DNA of 45,466 nt from an uncultured Clostridium sp. (GCA_930986425.1 CAKNJR010000012.1:1-45466), one strand, 5' to 3'. Positions 9,395 through 19,712 are shown, counted from the stretch's first letter. The notes: a model not told the origin generated them from the letters alone. A program made the numbers and translations.

Positions 9395-10387
9395 ATGGAC
9401 TTGACAATGATAGTATTTTTAATAATATTTTTAGCAATAATTTTATATAAAGCTAAAATTGGAAAGAACATAAATAATAGTTTCTTTGAAAAAGAACAAT
9501 CCAAAGTAATAAAAGGAATATGTTGCATTATCGTTTTTTTAGTCCATGTTCCTAAAGAACATGGAAACGCTATACAAGATGCTATCGGTAGTTTTGGATA
9601 TATTTGTGTTACAATATTCTTTCTACTATCAGCATATGGTCTAAAATATAGTATAAACAACAAGAAAGATTACTTAAAGCATTTTTTTAGAAATAGAATT
9701 ATATCTATATATATACCATTTGTGATTGCAAACACATTATGGCAATTACTTGGATTTGAAGACGGAATAGATATTTGGGCTATAATTGGAATCGATAGTT
9801 TTTCGTTTATAGGAGAGCTAATAATTTTCTATTTATTATTTTATATAATTTACAAAAATATAGACAATAAAAAAGCGGACTTTATAATGATAGGAGCAAC
9901 TTTAGTTATTTCAATAGTATCATACGTTTTTCAAATAGGGTGGTTTGTAGAATGTTTGGGATTCGCTTATGGAATAATTTTTTATAACTTAGAAGAAAGA
10001 ATAAACAATTATTTTAATAAGTCATATTTAAAAAAGGTACTCTCTTTATGTATAATAAGTTTGATTTTAGGAACTGTTTATATTAGACTAAAAAATATTA
10101 TAATATTAAATTATATTTTTAAAATTTTATTAGGAATTTCTATTGTTGGCTTCCTAATTTGCCTATTCAAAAAAGTAAAACTAAATAATAAAATATTAAC
10201 TTTTTTAGGAAATATTAGTTTTGAAATATACTTATTACATGAAATAATAATGAAAATTTTAATTGGATTAAATATCTCTTCAGGTTGCTATATAGTAACA
10301 TCATTATTGTTAACTATTATTTTGGCTTGTATTATGAATTACATAGACATGAAAATAACAAAAGCAATAAAATATAATAAAAGATAG
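9395..10387 (+). CDS. Acyltransferase family 3-like membrane protein
   Basis: The 330-residue protein has around nine or ten hydrophobic helices. An N-terminal cytosolic stretch (EKEQSKVIKGICCIIVFLVHVPKEHG) resembles the acyltransferase-3 start, with a histidine after the first helix, and a late FEIYLLHE motif is typical of the family. It begins one base after the stop of the radical SAM gene, so the two are probably co-translated. It likely acylates the polysaccharide or an intermediate. It is more diverged from the family than the copy at 7139. Confidence 0.72.
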   Translation: MDLTMIVFLIIFLAIILYKAKIGKNINNSFFEKEQSKVIKGICCIIVFLVHVPKEHGNAIQDAIGSFGYICVTIFFLLSAYGLKYSINNKKDYLKHFFRNRIISIYIPFVIANTLWQLLGFEDGIDIWAIIGIDSFSFIGELIIFYLLFYIIYKNIDNKKADFIMIGATLVISIVSYVFQIGWFVECLGFAYGIIFYNLEERINNYFNKSYLKKVLSLCIISLILGTVYIRLKNIIILNYIFKILLGISIVGFLICLFKKVKLNNKILTFLGNISFEIYLLHEIIMKILIGLNISSGCYIVTSLLLTIILACIMNYIDMKITKAIKYNKR

Positions 10388-10397
10388 GAATAAAATT

Positions 10398-11528
10398 ATG
10401 AAAATAGCAATGATAGGGCATAAACGTATACCATCTAGAGAAGGTGGCGTAGAAGTCGTAGTTGAAGAATTGGCTACGAGACTTGTAAAAGATGGTTATC
10501 AAGTAGATGTCTATAATAGAAAAGGAAAAAATGTTCAAGACAAAAAAGCAGATAAAGAAAAAAAGAAGCTAAAAGAGTATAAAGGCGTAAGAATAATAAC
10601 AATACCAACAATAAATAAGAAAGGTATTGATGCACTTCTATATAGTATTTTAGCCACGATTAGAGCTCTATTTGGACATTATGATGTTATACATTATCAT
10701 GCGGAAGGTCCATGTGCAATGTTATGGCTACCACATTTTTTTAGAATATACACTATTGCAACGATACATGGATTGGATTGGCAACGTTCAAAATGGAACG
10801 GCTTAGGTGCAAAATATATAAAATTCGGGGAAAAGATTGCTGCAAAATATGCTGATGAGATAATTGTATTGTCAAAAGATGTTCAAAAATATTTTAAAGA
10901 ATCATATAATAGAAGTACTAATTTTATTCCAAACGGAGTCAATAAAGCAACTATAAGAGAACCTGAAATTATAAAGGAAAAGTATGGACTTGAAAAAGAT
11001 AGTTATATTTTATTTTTAGCAAGAATAGTACCGGAGAAGGGATTGCATTATTTAATTGATGCATATAAGCAGATAGAAACTGATAAAAAACTGGTTATTG
11101 CAGGAGGAGCAAGTCATTCAAACAATTATCTAAAAAAAATAAAAGCAATGATAAAAGATAACCCCAATATAATAATGACTGGATTTGTACAAGGAAAATT
11201 ACTTGAAGAACTTTATAGTAATTGCTATTTATACTGTTTGCCAAGCGATATTGAAGGAATGCCTTTATCCTTATTAGAAGCTATGAGCTATGGATGTGAA
11301 TGTTTAGTAAGCAATATAGAAGAAAATATTAATGTGGTTAATGGATATGGATTCAGCTTTAAAAAGGCAAATGTAAAAGATTTGAAAGAAGTAATGGAAA
11401 AAATGTTGAACAATAGTAATAGGAAAAAAGAAGAAATATCAAATTATGTCATAAGAAAATATAGTTGGGAAAAAAATGTAAAAGAATCGGAAACATTATA
11501 CAATAAAAGCATAAGAAAAAGGAGATAA
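10398..11528 (+). CDS. Glycosyltransferase family 4, rhamnosyltransferase-like (DUF1972 N-terminus)
   Basis: This 376-residue GT-B enzyme has the N-terminus IGHKRIPSREGGVEVVVEELA, typical of the DUF1972/WchF-type enzymes that often act as capsule rhamnosyltransferases. The C-terminal GT4 half has LFLARIVPEKGL, an AGGASHS loop and DIEGMPLSLLEAMSYG. No rhamnose pathway genes are in this window, so rhamnose as donor is only a family-based guess. Ten bases separate it from the preceding gene. Confidence 0.85.
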   Translation: MKIAMIGHKRIPSREGGVEVVVEELATRLVKDGYQVDVYNRKGKNVQDKKADKEKKKLKEYKGVRIITIPTINKKGIDALLYSILATIRALFGHYDVIHYHAEGPCAMLWLPHFFRIYTIATIHGLDWQRSKWNGLGAKYIKFGEKIAAKYADEIIVLSKDVQKYFKESYNRSTNFIPNGVNKATIREPEIIKEKYGLEKDSYILFLARIVPEKGLHYLIDAYKQIETDKKLVIAGGASHSNNYLKKIKAMIKDNPNIIMTGFVQGKLLEELYSNCYLYCLPSDIEGMPLSLLEAMSYGCECLVSNIEENINVVNGYGFSFKKANVKDLKEVMEKMLNNSNRKKEEISNYVIRKYSWEKNVKESETLYNKSIRKRR

Positions 11529-11536
11529 AGAATATA

Positions 11537-12751
11537 ATGGTAGGAAATAAACTTGAAAAGAAATATGCTATAATTTATATTATTATTGTATATGTACTAA
11601 TTTTTCAAAATTTTTTACAAAAGTATGTAAGTATTTTTCAATATACCGATGAAATGATAGCTCTGATTGGAATATTGTATTATATTGGAAATTTAATAAA
11701 GAATAAAAAAATAAAAAAAAGTGATATAATTATAATTATATCTTTAATATTGCTAACTATAATTGGTTTTTATTCAAATTTCACATATAAATATCAAGAC
11801 ATAGGAAGTGCTGCCAAAGACTGGTTTCTAGTTATGAAATTTTTCTTTGTGTATTTATCAGCAAAGACCATATCTTCCAAAATCGATATCAAGATTAATA
11901 GAAAACTTATTTATAATTCTATGAAGATAATTGTAATTATATTATCTATTTTTACGATATTAAATTATATTTTTAAATTATACCCTAGCGAAGTCAGATA
12001 TGGAATAATGTCGAACAAGCTGTTTTATGAACATCCTACGTATTTAGCCGCTGTATGTATAGCATTAATAGCGAATATTATTCTATTTTCAAATAAAATA
12101 ATAAATAAATATATAATAATATGTTTAATTTTATTAATTACGACCCTAAGATCTAAAGCAATTGCAGCATCTATTGTAATAATATTGTTAGTTAGTTACA
12201 TCAATATTAGAAATAAAAAAATATCTTTAATCAAGTTGATGATTGTTGGAATAATAGCTATTATGGTAGCATGGTCACAAATAGAATATTACTTTATTGA
12301 TATAGAAGGTTCTCCAAGAAGAGTGCTAATGGAGACATCTGTAACAATTGCTAACGACTATTGTCCTATTGGTACAGGATTTGGAACGTATGGTTCTTAC
12401 ACTTCAGGAGAAAACTATTCGCCTGTATATGAAATATATGGAATAAACAAAGTAGACGGAATAATGCGAGGCAGAGCATATTATTTGTCGGACACATTTT
12501 GGCCTATGATAATGGGACAATTTGGATTTTTAGGAACAGCTATTTATATTGTTTGCCTTACAATGATTTTTATTAATATTCAAAAATCATATGAAAATGG
12601 TAAGAATATATATATATCAAAAATCATTGCTTTAGTATATTTAGTAATTTCAAGTGTTGCTGAAGCTACATTTGTAAATCCAATATCTATACCTTTAGCA
12701 TTAATACTAGGATTAGAATTAAATCAATCAAACAATAACATGAATAATTAA
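11537..12751 (+). CDS. Wzy-like O-antigen/exopolysaccharide polymerase
   Basis: The 404-residue protein has about ten or more hydrophobic helices and one larger extracellular loop at about residues 256-318 (SPRRVLMETSVTIANDYCPIGTGFGTYGSY...). The short motif GTGFGTYG is the type seen in O-antigen ligase/Wzy (PF04932) loops. Together with a Wzx flippase and a Wzz-like protein in the same locus, it most likely polymerises repeat units outside the membrane. Polymerases are poorly conserved, so the call rests on topology, loop motif and context. GGAGA lies about 12 bases before the start. Confidence 0.78.
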   Translation: MVGNKLEKKYAIIYIIIVYVLIFQNFLQKYVSIFQYTDEMIALIGILYYIGNLIKNKKIKKSDIIIIISLILLTIIGFYSNFTYKYQDIGSAAKDWFLVMKFFFVYLSAKTISSKIDIKINRKLIYNSMKIIVIILSIFTILNYIFKLYPSEVRYGIMSNKLFYEHPTYLAAVCIALIANIILFSNKIINKYIIICLILLITTLRSKAIAASIVIILLVSYINIRNKKISLIKLMIVGIIAIMVAWSQIEYYFIDIEGSPRRVLMETSVTIANDYCPIGTGFGTYGSYTSGENYSPVYEIYGINKVDGIMRGRAYYLSDTFWPMIMGQFGFLGTAIYIVCLTMIFINIQKSYENGKNIYISKIIALVYLVISSVAEATFVNPISIPLALILGLELNQSNNNMNN

Positions 12752-12767
12752 GAAAAAAGGAGAAGAA

Positions 12768-13886
12768 ATGAAGATTTTAAATTTGTTGGAAACAGGACAA
12801 GCAGGAGGAATTGAAGTCTTATGCAAAAATATAGTTTTAAATTCAAAACAGGATAATAGAATATGCTTTCTTCAAAAGAAAGGAGAAATATATGAAGAGC
12901 TAAAAAGAAAAAATGCAAAAATATTTTCAACGGCAGAATTGAAGAAAAATATTTTTAAGATAGTAAGAAGACTAGAAGAGTATTGTAAAAGTGAAAAAAT
13001 AGAAATAGTCATACTTCATCATGAAGGGATTTTTTGTGAGATAGTGTATTTATTATTAATGCATATACTAAAAAATGTTAAGTTTATTAGATATAGACAT
13101 AGTAGCTTTGATGAATACGCTTATGAAAATTGTGGCAATATTTTAAAAAAATATATAGCAAAAAAAATAACAGAAAGAACATTAAATAAATCGAATTTGA
13201 TCATATTTGTTTCAGAGGCAGTAAAGGAAAGTTTTAACAACAATTTTAAAATACAAACGAAGCAAGAAGTTATATATAATGGAATCCCAAAGGAATTTTT
13301 TGAAAATTATAGTAAAAAGAAGAACTATAATAGGATAAACATAACATTTGTAGGAAGATTAACAAAAGTTAAAGGCTTAAATTTATTAATAGAAGCTTTT
13401 AATGAAGTTCATAAAAAAATAAAAGATATAAAATTGACAATTACAGGTGAAGGTGAAGAAAAAGAAGAACTAAGAAAGGAAGTTGAATACTTAAATCTAG
13501 ATAATTGTATAGAATTTACAGGAAGAATGGAAAATGTAATTCCAGTACTTAATGAAACAGATATATTTGTTTACCCATCTATATGTGAAGAAGCTTTTGG
13601 AATATCTGTTATTGAAGCGATGGCTAGGGGGTGTATTCCTATTACATTTAATAAAGGTGGCTTAGTAGAAATAATACATGATAATATAAATGGCTTTATA
13701 GCAAAAGAACAAACTACTGAAGAATTAGCAAAAAAAATAATAAATGTAATTGAAATAATAAAAAATAAACCGAAAAGGGCAACTGAAATTTCAAAAAATG
13801 CTATTAAAACGTCAAAAAGGTTTTCAATAGAAAATACGATAAAGAATATAGATGAATCAATGGAAAATCTAATTAAGGAGGAATAA
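12768..13886 (+). CDS. Glycosyltransferase family 4
   Basis: This 372-residue GT-B enzyme opens with LETGQAGGIEVLCKNI (the GG acceptor-side loop). Its C-terminal GT4 half carries FVGRLTKVKGL, TGEGEEKEEL and the E-x7-E segment in CEEAFGISVIEAMARG. It likely transfers one sugar onto the lipid-linked repeat. Its TAA shares one base with the next gene's ATG (TAATG), so the two glycosyltransferases are translationally coupled. Donor sugar unknown. Confidence 0.9.
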   Translation: MKILNLLETGQAGGIEVLCKNIVLNSKQDNRICFLQKKGEIYEELKRKNAKIFSTAELKKNIFKIVRRLEEYCKSEKIEIVILHHEGIFCEIVYLLLMHILKNVKFIRYRHSSFDEYAYENCGNILKKYIAKKITERTLNKSNLIIFVSEAVKESFNNNFKIQTKQEVIYNGIPKEFFENYSKKKNYNRINITFVGRLTKVKGLNLLIEAFNEVHKKIKDIKLTITGEGEEKEELRKEVEYLNLDNCIEFTGRMENVIPVLNETDIFVYPSICEEAFGISVIEAMARGCIPITFNKGGLVEIIHDNINGFIAKEQTTEELAKKIINVIEIIKNKPKRATEISKNAIKTSKRFSIENTIKNIDESMENLIKEE

Positions 13887-15001
13887 TGATACGTATTTTA
13901 CAAATAGGGATGTCTTCAAATCCGGGTGGAGTAGAAAATTTTATAATGAATATATATAGAAATATAGATAGAAGCAAAGTTCAATTTGATTTTCTTGTTG
14001 ACCACAATTTAAAAAATGTAGCATATGAAGATGAAATAATTGCTTTAGGAGGACATATTTATAGAGAATACTACAGAAGAAAAGAATTATTTATAGAAGG
14101 TAGAAAAAGTTTGAAAAGCTTTTTCAAAGAACATCAAGACATAGTAGGAGTGCACTTCCATGCTAATACAATAAATCCAATGTTTAAAGTCGTAGAAGTA
14201 GCTTACAAACAAGGATTGCCAATTAGAATAATTCATTCACATAATACTAACTACATGACAAAAATGAGTATTAAAGATAAGGCTTATGAAATATTGGAAA
14301 AGAGACGTTTAGATAAAATATCTACCCACTTATTGGCTTGCTCTTATGAAGCTGGAAGATGGATGTTTAATAACAAAGATTTTGAAGTAATAAAGAATGG
14401 AATAAATGTGAAAGAATTTAAACCTAATGTAGAGATAAGGAAGAAGATAAGAAAGCAGTTTAACATAAATAACAATATAGTAATAGGACATGTTGGAAGA
14501 ATGAATTATCAAAAAAATTCATTATTTCTTATAGATATATTTAATGAATTACATAAAATAAATAGCAATATTGTATTATTATATATAGGTGATGGAGATT
14601 TAAAAGAAAAAGTTATCAATAAGATAAAAGAGAATCATCTTGAAGGGAGCGTTATATTAATAGGAGCAAAGGATAATATAAAAGAATTTTATCAAGCGAT
14701 GGATTATTTTATACTTCCATCAAAATTTGAAGGACTACCAGTTTCTTTATTAGAAGCTCAAGCAAGTGGATTAAATTGTTATGTCTCAAATGCAGTTAGT
14801 CGAGAGGCTAATATTACAGGATTAGTGGATTTTTTTAATTCGAAAAATACAGCAAAAGAATGGGCTCTTAAAATAAACTACGACATAAACAATAAAAAGA
14901 TAATAAATGAAAATATAATCAAACAAAAATTCGAAGATAGTGGATATAATATAATCAGTTCAGCCAAAAAACTAGAAAAAATATATTTGATGGAAGAATA
15001 A
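13886..15001 (+). CDS. Glycosyltransferase family 4 (EpsF-like)
   Basis: This 371-residue GT-B enzyme begins RILQIGMSSNPGGVENFIMNIYR, a start common to EpsF/CapM-type capsule enzymes. The donor-binding half has GHVGRMNYQKNSLFL, a YIGDGDLKEK loop and PSKFEGLPVSLLEAQASG (E-x7-E). Its ATG overlaps the stop of the previous glycosyltransferase, with AGGAGG just upstream. It probably works directly before or after that enzyme in repeat-unit assembly. Donor unknown. Confidence 0.9.
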   Translation: MIRILQIGMSSNPGGVENFIMNIYRNIDRSKVQFDFLVDHNLKNVAYEDEIIALGGHIYREYYRRKELFIEGRKSLKSFFKEHQDIVGVHFHANTINPMFKVVEVAYKQGLPIRIIHSHNTNYMTKMSIKDKAYEILEKRRLDKISTHLLACSYEAGRWMFNNKDFEVIKNGINVKEFKPNVEIRKKIRKQFNINNNIVIGHVGRMNYQKNSLFLIDIFNELHKINSNIVLLYIGDGDLKEKVINKIKENHLEGSVILIGAKDNIKEFYQAMDYFILPSKFEGLPVSLLEAQASGLNCYVSNAVSREANITGLVDFFNSKNTAKEWALKINYDINNKKIINENIIKQKFEDSGYNIISSAKKLEKIYLMEE

Positions 15002-15013
15002 AAGGAGATAACC

Positions 15014-15940
15014 ATGAAAGACAAAATAGGTGTAGTAATTGTTACGTATAATAGATTGGAAAAATTAAAAATAGCATTGAAAAAATTCGAAAATCAAACT
15101 AAAAAGCAAGCATATATATTGGTTGTAAACAATGCTAGTAATGATGGCACGCTAGAATATTTAAATGACTGGAAAAAAAATAAGAGCGCATATAATAAAT
15201 TTGTTATTAATTTAAAAGAAAATACAGGAGGAAGTGGTGGATTCTATAATGGCTTAAAAAAAGCTATTGAATTAGATGCTGACTGGATATGGGTTTCAGA
15301 TGATGATGCTTATCCGAAAGAAAATGCTATCGAAAAAGCAGAAGAATTTTTAAAAAAATTTGACAATAAAGAGAAACTTTCTGCTTTCTGTGCTAAAGTA
15401 ATTAATAATGGCAAAATCGATTACTTTCATAGAAAAACAGTTAAATATAATTTAACGCAAATAAAAACTTTTCCAACAAAAGAAGCAGATTATAAAAAAG
15501 AATTCTTTGAAATCGACAGATTTTCATATGTAGGGGCTATACTTAATAAAGATATATTAAAGAAAGCAGGATTAACTAATAAGGATTACTTTATTTATTA
15601 TGATGACACAGAACATTCATATAGAATGAAAAAATATGGAGATATACTTGTTGTTCCCAATATAGTAGTTGAGCATAATGTAAAAAATGGAAATGCACAA
15701 GACTGGAAAATATACTATTATATAAGAAATAAACTAATTTATTATAAAACAATCTCCCAAAAATATTATTATTTTGAACTAATAAAAATTAAATTTAAAC
15801 AAATAGTAAAAAAAATATTGCATTATAAAATGCAAAATTATAAATTAATAAATGATGCAGTTAAGGATGCTAAAACTGGTAATTTAGGAAAAAGTAAAGT
15901 TTATTATCCTGGATGGACATTTAACAAAAGAGGTAAATAA
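15014..15940 (+). CDS. Glycosyltransferase family 2, GlfT2-like
   Basis: This 308-residue GT-A enzyme starts VVIVTYNRLEKLK. It has NNASNDGT, then NTGGSGGFYNGLKKA, the metal-binding SDDDAYPK (DDD), and a late HNVKNG. The NTGGSGGF...WIWVSDDD arrangement is characteristic of galactofuranosyltransferase-type GT2 proteins (GlfT2-like) and close relatives. UDP-galactopyranose mutase, which makes UDP-galactofuranose, is encoded in the same operon (19713-20813). The polymer therefore probably contains galactofuranose. Rhamnosyltransferases with similar motifs are the main alternative. Confidence 0.82.
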   Translation: MKDKIGVVIVTYNRLEKLKIALKKFENQTKKQAYILVVNNASNDGTLEYLNDWKKNKSAYNKFVINLKENTGGSGGFYNGLKKAIELDADWIWVSDDDAYPKENAIEKAEEFLKKFDNKEKLSAFCAKVINNGKIDYFHRKTVKYNLTQIKTFPTKEADYKKEFFEIDRFSYVGAILNKDILKKAGLTNKDYFIYYDDTEHSYRMKKYGDILVVPNIVVEHNVKNGNAQDWKIYYYIRNKLIYYKTISQKYYYFELIKIKFKQIVKKILHYKMQNYKLINDAVKDAKTGNLGKSKVYYPGWTFNKRGK

Positions 15941-15955
15941 AATTAGGAGCAGAAA

Positions 15956-17401
15956 ATGGAAAAGAAAAGTGTAAAGAAAAATTATTTATATAATGTTACT
16001 TATCAAATTCTATTAATAATATTACCTTTACTAACAGCACCATATATATCAAGAGTATTAGGTGCTGAAAGCATAGGTATTTATAGTTATGCTCTTTCAA
16101 TTTCAGCATACTTTATTACATTTGGGTCTTTGGGGGTTGACTTATATGCACAAAGAGAAATTGCTTATTATCAAGATGATAAAAAGAATTATAGTAGGAC
16201 ATTCTGGGAAATTACAATTCTAAGAGCTGTTACGATGTCAATATCCATTTTTATTTTTTATTTTACATTTGCAAGTAATGGAGAATACCAGGTTTTCTAT
16301 AAAATATTGTTAATTGAGTTAATTGGAAAATGCTTTGACATTAGCTGGTTTTTTAAAGGTGTAGAGGACTTTAAAAAAATTGTACTAAGAAATTTAGTAA
16401 TAAAAATTTTGAGCATTATAGCAATTTTCACATTAGTAAAAACACCAGATGATTTGAATTTGTATTTTTGGATATATGTATTGTCTGTTATTTTAGGAAA
16501 TTTATCTTTATGGCTATACTTACCTAAATATGTATGCAAAGTAGAGATACAAAGTTTAAAAATTTTTAGACATCTTAAACCAACAATAAGTTTGTTTATA
16601 CCACAGATAGCAATACAAGTGTATACTTTATTGGACAAGACTATGATAGGAGCTATCTATGAAGATAAATCAGAAGTGGGATATTATGAACAAGGTCAGA
16701 AAATTATAAATATGCTATTAACAGTAATCACTTCTCTTGGAACTGTGATGTTGCCTAGAATTGCAAACTTCTTTGCTAACAATAAAAAGAATGAAGTAAA
16801 ATCATATATGGAAAAATCATTTAACTTTGTATTTTTACTAGCTTTTCCTATGATTTTTGGCATTATTGCTGTTGCTGAAGATTTCGTTCCAATATTCTTT
16901 GGACCAGGATATGATAAAGTTGCAATTTTAATGAGTGTAATTTCTCCAATCCTTCTATTCATTGGAATGAGCAATGTAATAGGAACACAATACTTATTGC
17001 CTACAAAAAGGCAAAAAGAATATACAATTTCCGTTGTAATAGGCTCAATTGTCAACATTTGTATCAATGGATGCCTAATATGGAATTACGGAGCACTAGG
17101 AGCATCAATAGGAACAGTAGTTGCAGAATTTACGGTTACTTTAGTTCAAATAATAATTGTAAGAAAAGAATTTGAATTTAAAAAAATATTTAAGCTTGCT
17201 ATAAATTATATAATTGCATCGATCATAATGTTTATTGTATGTAAAATAGTGAGTGTAATACCATTAAATGAAATTATATCATTAATAATACAAGTATTAT
17301 CCGGAATTGCAACTTATGGTTTAATATTAATAATACTAAAAGAAAAATTTGTATTAAATATTTTGAGACAACTAAAAGAAAAAATAAAGGATAGGAGATA
17401 A
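15956..17401 (+). CDS. Wzx-type oligosaccharide flippase
   Basis: The 481-residue protein has about 12-14 hydrophobic helices of the polysaccharide transport/MATE-like fold. Its start (KNYLYNVTYQILLIILPLLTAPYISRVLGAESIGIYSYA) is the classic Wzx/RfbX N-terminus. It would flip undecaprenyl-pyrophosphate repeat units to the outer face for the Wzy-like polymerase (11537-12751). AGGAG lies about 9 bases before the ATG. Confidence 0.92.
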   Translation: MEKKSVKKNYLYNVTYQILLIILPLLTAPYISRVLGAESIGIYSYALSISAYFITFGSLGVDLYAQREIAYYQDDKKNYSRTFWEITILRAVTMSISIFIFYFTFASNGEYQVFYKILLIELIGKCFDISWFFKGVEDFKKIVLRNLVIKILSIIAIFTLVKTPDDLNLYFWIYVLSVILGNLSLWLYLPKYVCKVEIQSLKIFRHLKPTISLFIPQIAIQVYTLLDKTMIGAIYEDKSEVGYYEQGQKIINMLLTVITSLGTVMLPRIANFFANNKKNEVKSYMEKSFNFVFLLAFPMIFGIIAVAEDFVPIFFGPGYDKVAILMSVISPILLFIGMSNVIGTQYLLPTKRQKEYTISVVIGSIVNICINGCLIWNYGALGASIGTVVAEFTVTLVQIIIVRKEFEFKKIFKLAINYIIASIIMFIVCKIVSVIPLNEIISLIIQVLSGIATYGLILIILKEKFVLNILRQLKEKIKDRR

Positions 17402-17404
17402 AAA

Positions 17405-18529
17405 ATGGGTAAAAAAATAGCAACAATAACTTATCATGCTTCATATAATTATGGCTCTAATTTACAGGCTTTTGCACTTCAAGAAAAAGTTAAAATGATG
17501 ATACCAAATTGTCAATATTCAATAATAAATCTTAGAACGCCTATACAAAAAAATATGTATAAAAACATTTTTGAATTGCCAGGCTTGAAAAACAAGGTAA
17601 AAAGGATAATGTTCCTTTATAGAAAAAAAGAATTTATGAAAAAGCAAGAATATTTTGAAGATTTTATTATTAATAAGCTTAACGTTACTGATGAATATTC
17701 TAGTTTAGAGGAATTGAATAAAGCAAAATTTGATTATGATTATTACATAAGCGGAAGTGACCAAGTTTGGAATTTAAGAGCATACGATTTTGATTGGGCT
17801 AACTACCTTGAATTTGTAAAGAAAGGAAAAAGAATTTCTTATGCAGCTAGCATTGGACCGATTAATTATAAGTTTTCAGATGAAGAGAGGAAAAGAATAA
17901 AACAAGATATAGAGAAATATTCTAATATTTCAGTTAGAGAAAAAAGTACTGCTGATAAAATAAAAGAAATAACAGGATTAGATTCATTAATAAATATTGA
18001 TCCAACATTGTTATTAACAAAAGATGAGTGGAATACACTAATTCCAACAGATGATGAAAAAACAAAATTAGGAAAATATATTCTATTCTATGACCTAAAG
18101 AATAAAGAAGAAGATTGGCAAATGGTGAAATATATTTCAGAAAATTTAAAATTACCAGTAATTATCACAAAATTACCTGCAAAATATCTATATAAATATA
18201 ATTTTAAAATGAAACTAGATGTTGGACCAGTTCAATTTATTAACTTAATAAAAAATGCAGATTTAGTGATATCATCTTCTTTTCATGGAACAGTATTTTC
18301 TATTTTATTTGAAAAAAAGTTCTTATCAATTAACGGAATGGAAGATTTAAGAATAAAAGACTTATTAGAATTAGCCAAACTAGAAAATCAAGCTATAGAT
18401 GTTCATAATTATAGAGAAAAATTAAACAATATAAATACAATAGATTTTTCACCATATAGAGAAAACATAAAAAAAGAAATTAGAAAAGCAGAATTATATC
18501 TAAAAGATGCACTGGAAATAGGAGAATAA
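17405..18529 (+). CDS. Polysaccharide pyruvyl transferase family protein
   Basis: The 374-residue protein matches the pyruvyl transferase family (PF04230): the N-terminal TITYHASYNYGSNLQAFALQ, a central YISGSDQVWN, and a late ISSSFHGTVFSILF histidine motif. The family adds pyruvate ketals from phosphoenolpyruvate to sugars of surface polymers. It starts 3 bases after the flippase and is followed at 4 bases by the Fe-S protein (18534-19680), a pairing common in Clostridia and gut bacterial capsule loci. Acceptor sugar unknown. Confidence 0.9.
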   Translation: MGKKIATITYHASYNYGSNLQAFALQEKVKMMIPNCQYSIINLRTPIQKNMYKNIFELPGLKNKVKRIMFLYRKKEFMKKQEYFEDFIINKLNVTDEYSSLEELNKAKFDYDYYISGSDQVWNLRAYDFDWANYLEFVKKGKRISYAASIGPINYKFSDEERKRIKQDIEKYSNISVREKSTADKIKEITGLDSLINIDPTLLLTKDEWNTLIPTDDEKTKLGKYILFYDLKNKEEDWQMVKYISENLKLPVIITKLPAKYLYKYNFKMKLDVGPVQFINLIKNADLVISSSFHGTVFSILFEKKFLSINGMEDLRIKDLLELAKLENQAIDVHNYREKLNNINTIDFSPYRENIKKEIRKAELYLKDALEIGE

Positions 18530-18533
18530 GGTA

Positions 18534-19680
18534 ATGATATGTGAAAAAGAAAAATGTACAGGTTGCTTCGCTTGTTATAATATATGTCCACATAATGCAA
18601 TAGAAATGAAAGAAGACGAGTTTGGAGCAACTTATCCAGAGATTATTAAAGAAAAATGTGTTAACTGTAAATTGTGCCAAAAGGTTTGTCCACAGCTAAA
18701 AGAAATTAAATATAATACTCCGCAAAAGGCATTTGCAATGTATAGTAAAAATGGAAAAATTAGAGAAGAAAGTACCTCAGGAGGTGCAGCCACACTTTTT
18801 TATACATCAATATTAAATGATAATGGTGTAATTTATGGAGCAGATAATATTAATTGTGAAGGAAAATTTAACTTTATTAGAATTACAAATAAAGAGCAAT
18901 TAAAAAGGGTTAAGGGGTCAAAATATGTACATTGCTATATCAACAATAATTATCTAAAGGTAAAGGAAGATTTAGAAAAAGGAAAGAAAGTATTATTTAT
19001 TGGTACGCCTTGTCAAGTATCAGGACTAAAAGAATTTTTAATAAAATCTTATGATAATTTATATTTAATTGACTTAATATGTCATGGTGCTCCAACACAG
19101 AAATTTCTTCATGAGCAAATTAAATTGCTTAAACTTAAAGAAAAAAGTATAAAAAAAATAACTTTTAGAAATTCATCTGGATATAAGTTGAGCATATATA
19201 ATGAAAATAATAAATTAATATATGATGAATACAGCGATGGAGTCCCATATTGCAGAGAATTTTTAAAAGGGACAATCTTTAGAGAGAATTGCTATAATTG
19301 TAAATATGCTAGAATTGAAAGGATTTCAGATATAACTATAGGAGACTTTTGGGGATTAGAAAAAACGGCAAAGATATATGATGATGAAAAGAAGCGGGAT
19401 TAATTTAATACTTATAAATACTTCAAAAGGTATGCAGTTATTTAATAGTACAAAGAATGAGATGGTCTTAGAGGAAAGGACTATTGAAGAAGCTAGAAAA
19501 GGAAACGGACAACTAAATAAACCCAGTGATAAAATAAATGAGAATATAAAAATTAGAGAAGATTTTATAAAATATGGATATAAGAGAGCCATGAATAATC
19601 AAAAAAAATTAAAAGATATATTTAGAGAATCAAAAGTATATTATTTTTTAAGAAGTATAAAACATTATATTAAAAAATAG
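18534..19680 (+). pseudogene. Coenzyme F420 hydrogenase/dehydrogenase beta-subunit family Fe-S protein, frameshifted
   Basis: The first frame (18534-19403) encodes two 4Fe-4S motifs (CTGCFACYNICP and CVNCKLCQKVCP) and most of the FrhB-type C-terminal domain, up to ISDITIGDFWGLEK, then stops. The missing C-terminal part continues in the +1 frame to 19680 (SGINLILINTSKGMQLF...). Removing one base within about 19386-19394 (GAAAAGAAG) joins both parts into about 380 residues, the usual family length. So this is either a real one-base insertion or a sequencing error. Members next to pyruvyl transferases are thought to be polysaccharide-related oxidoreductases. If real, the first 289 residues could still be made. 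Confidence 0.8.
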
Positions 19681-19712
19681 AAATATTACTATTATGAGAA
19701 AGGATTTTGAAT

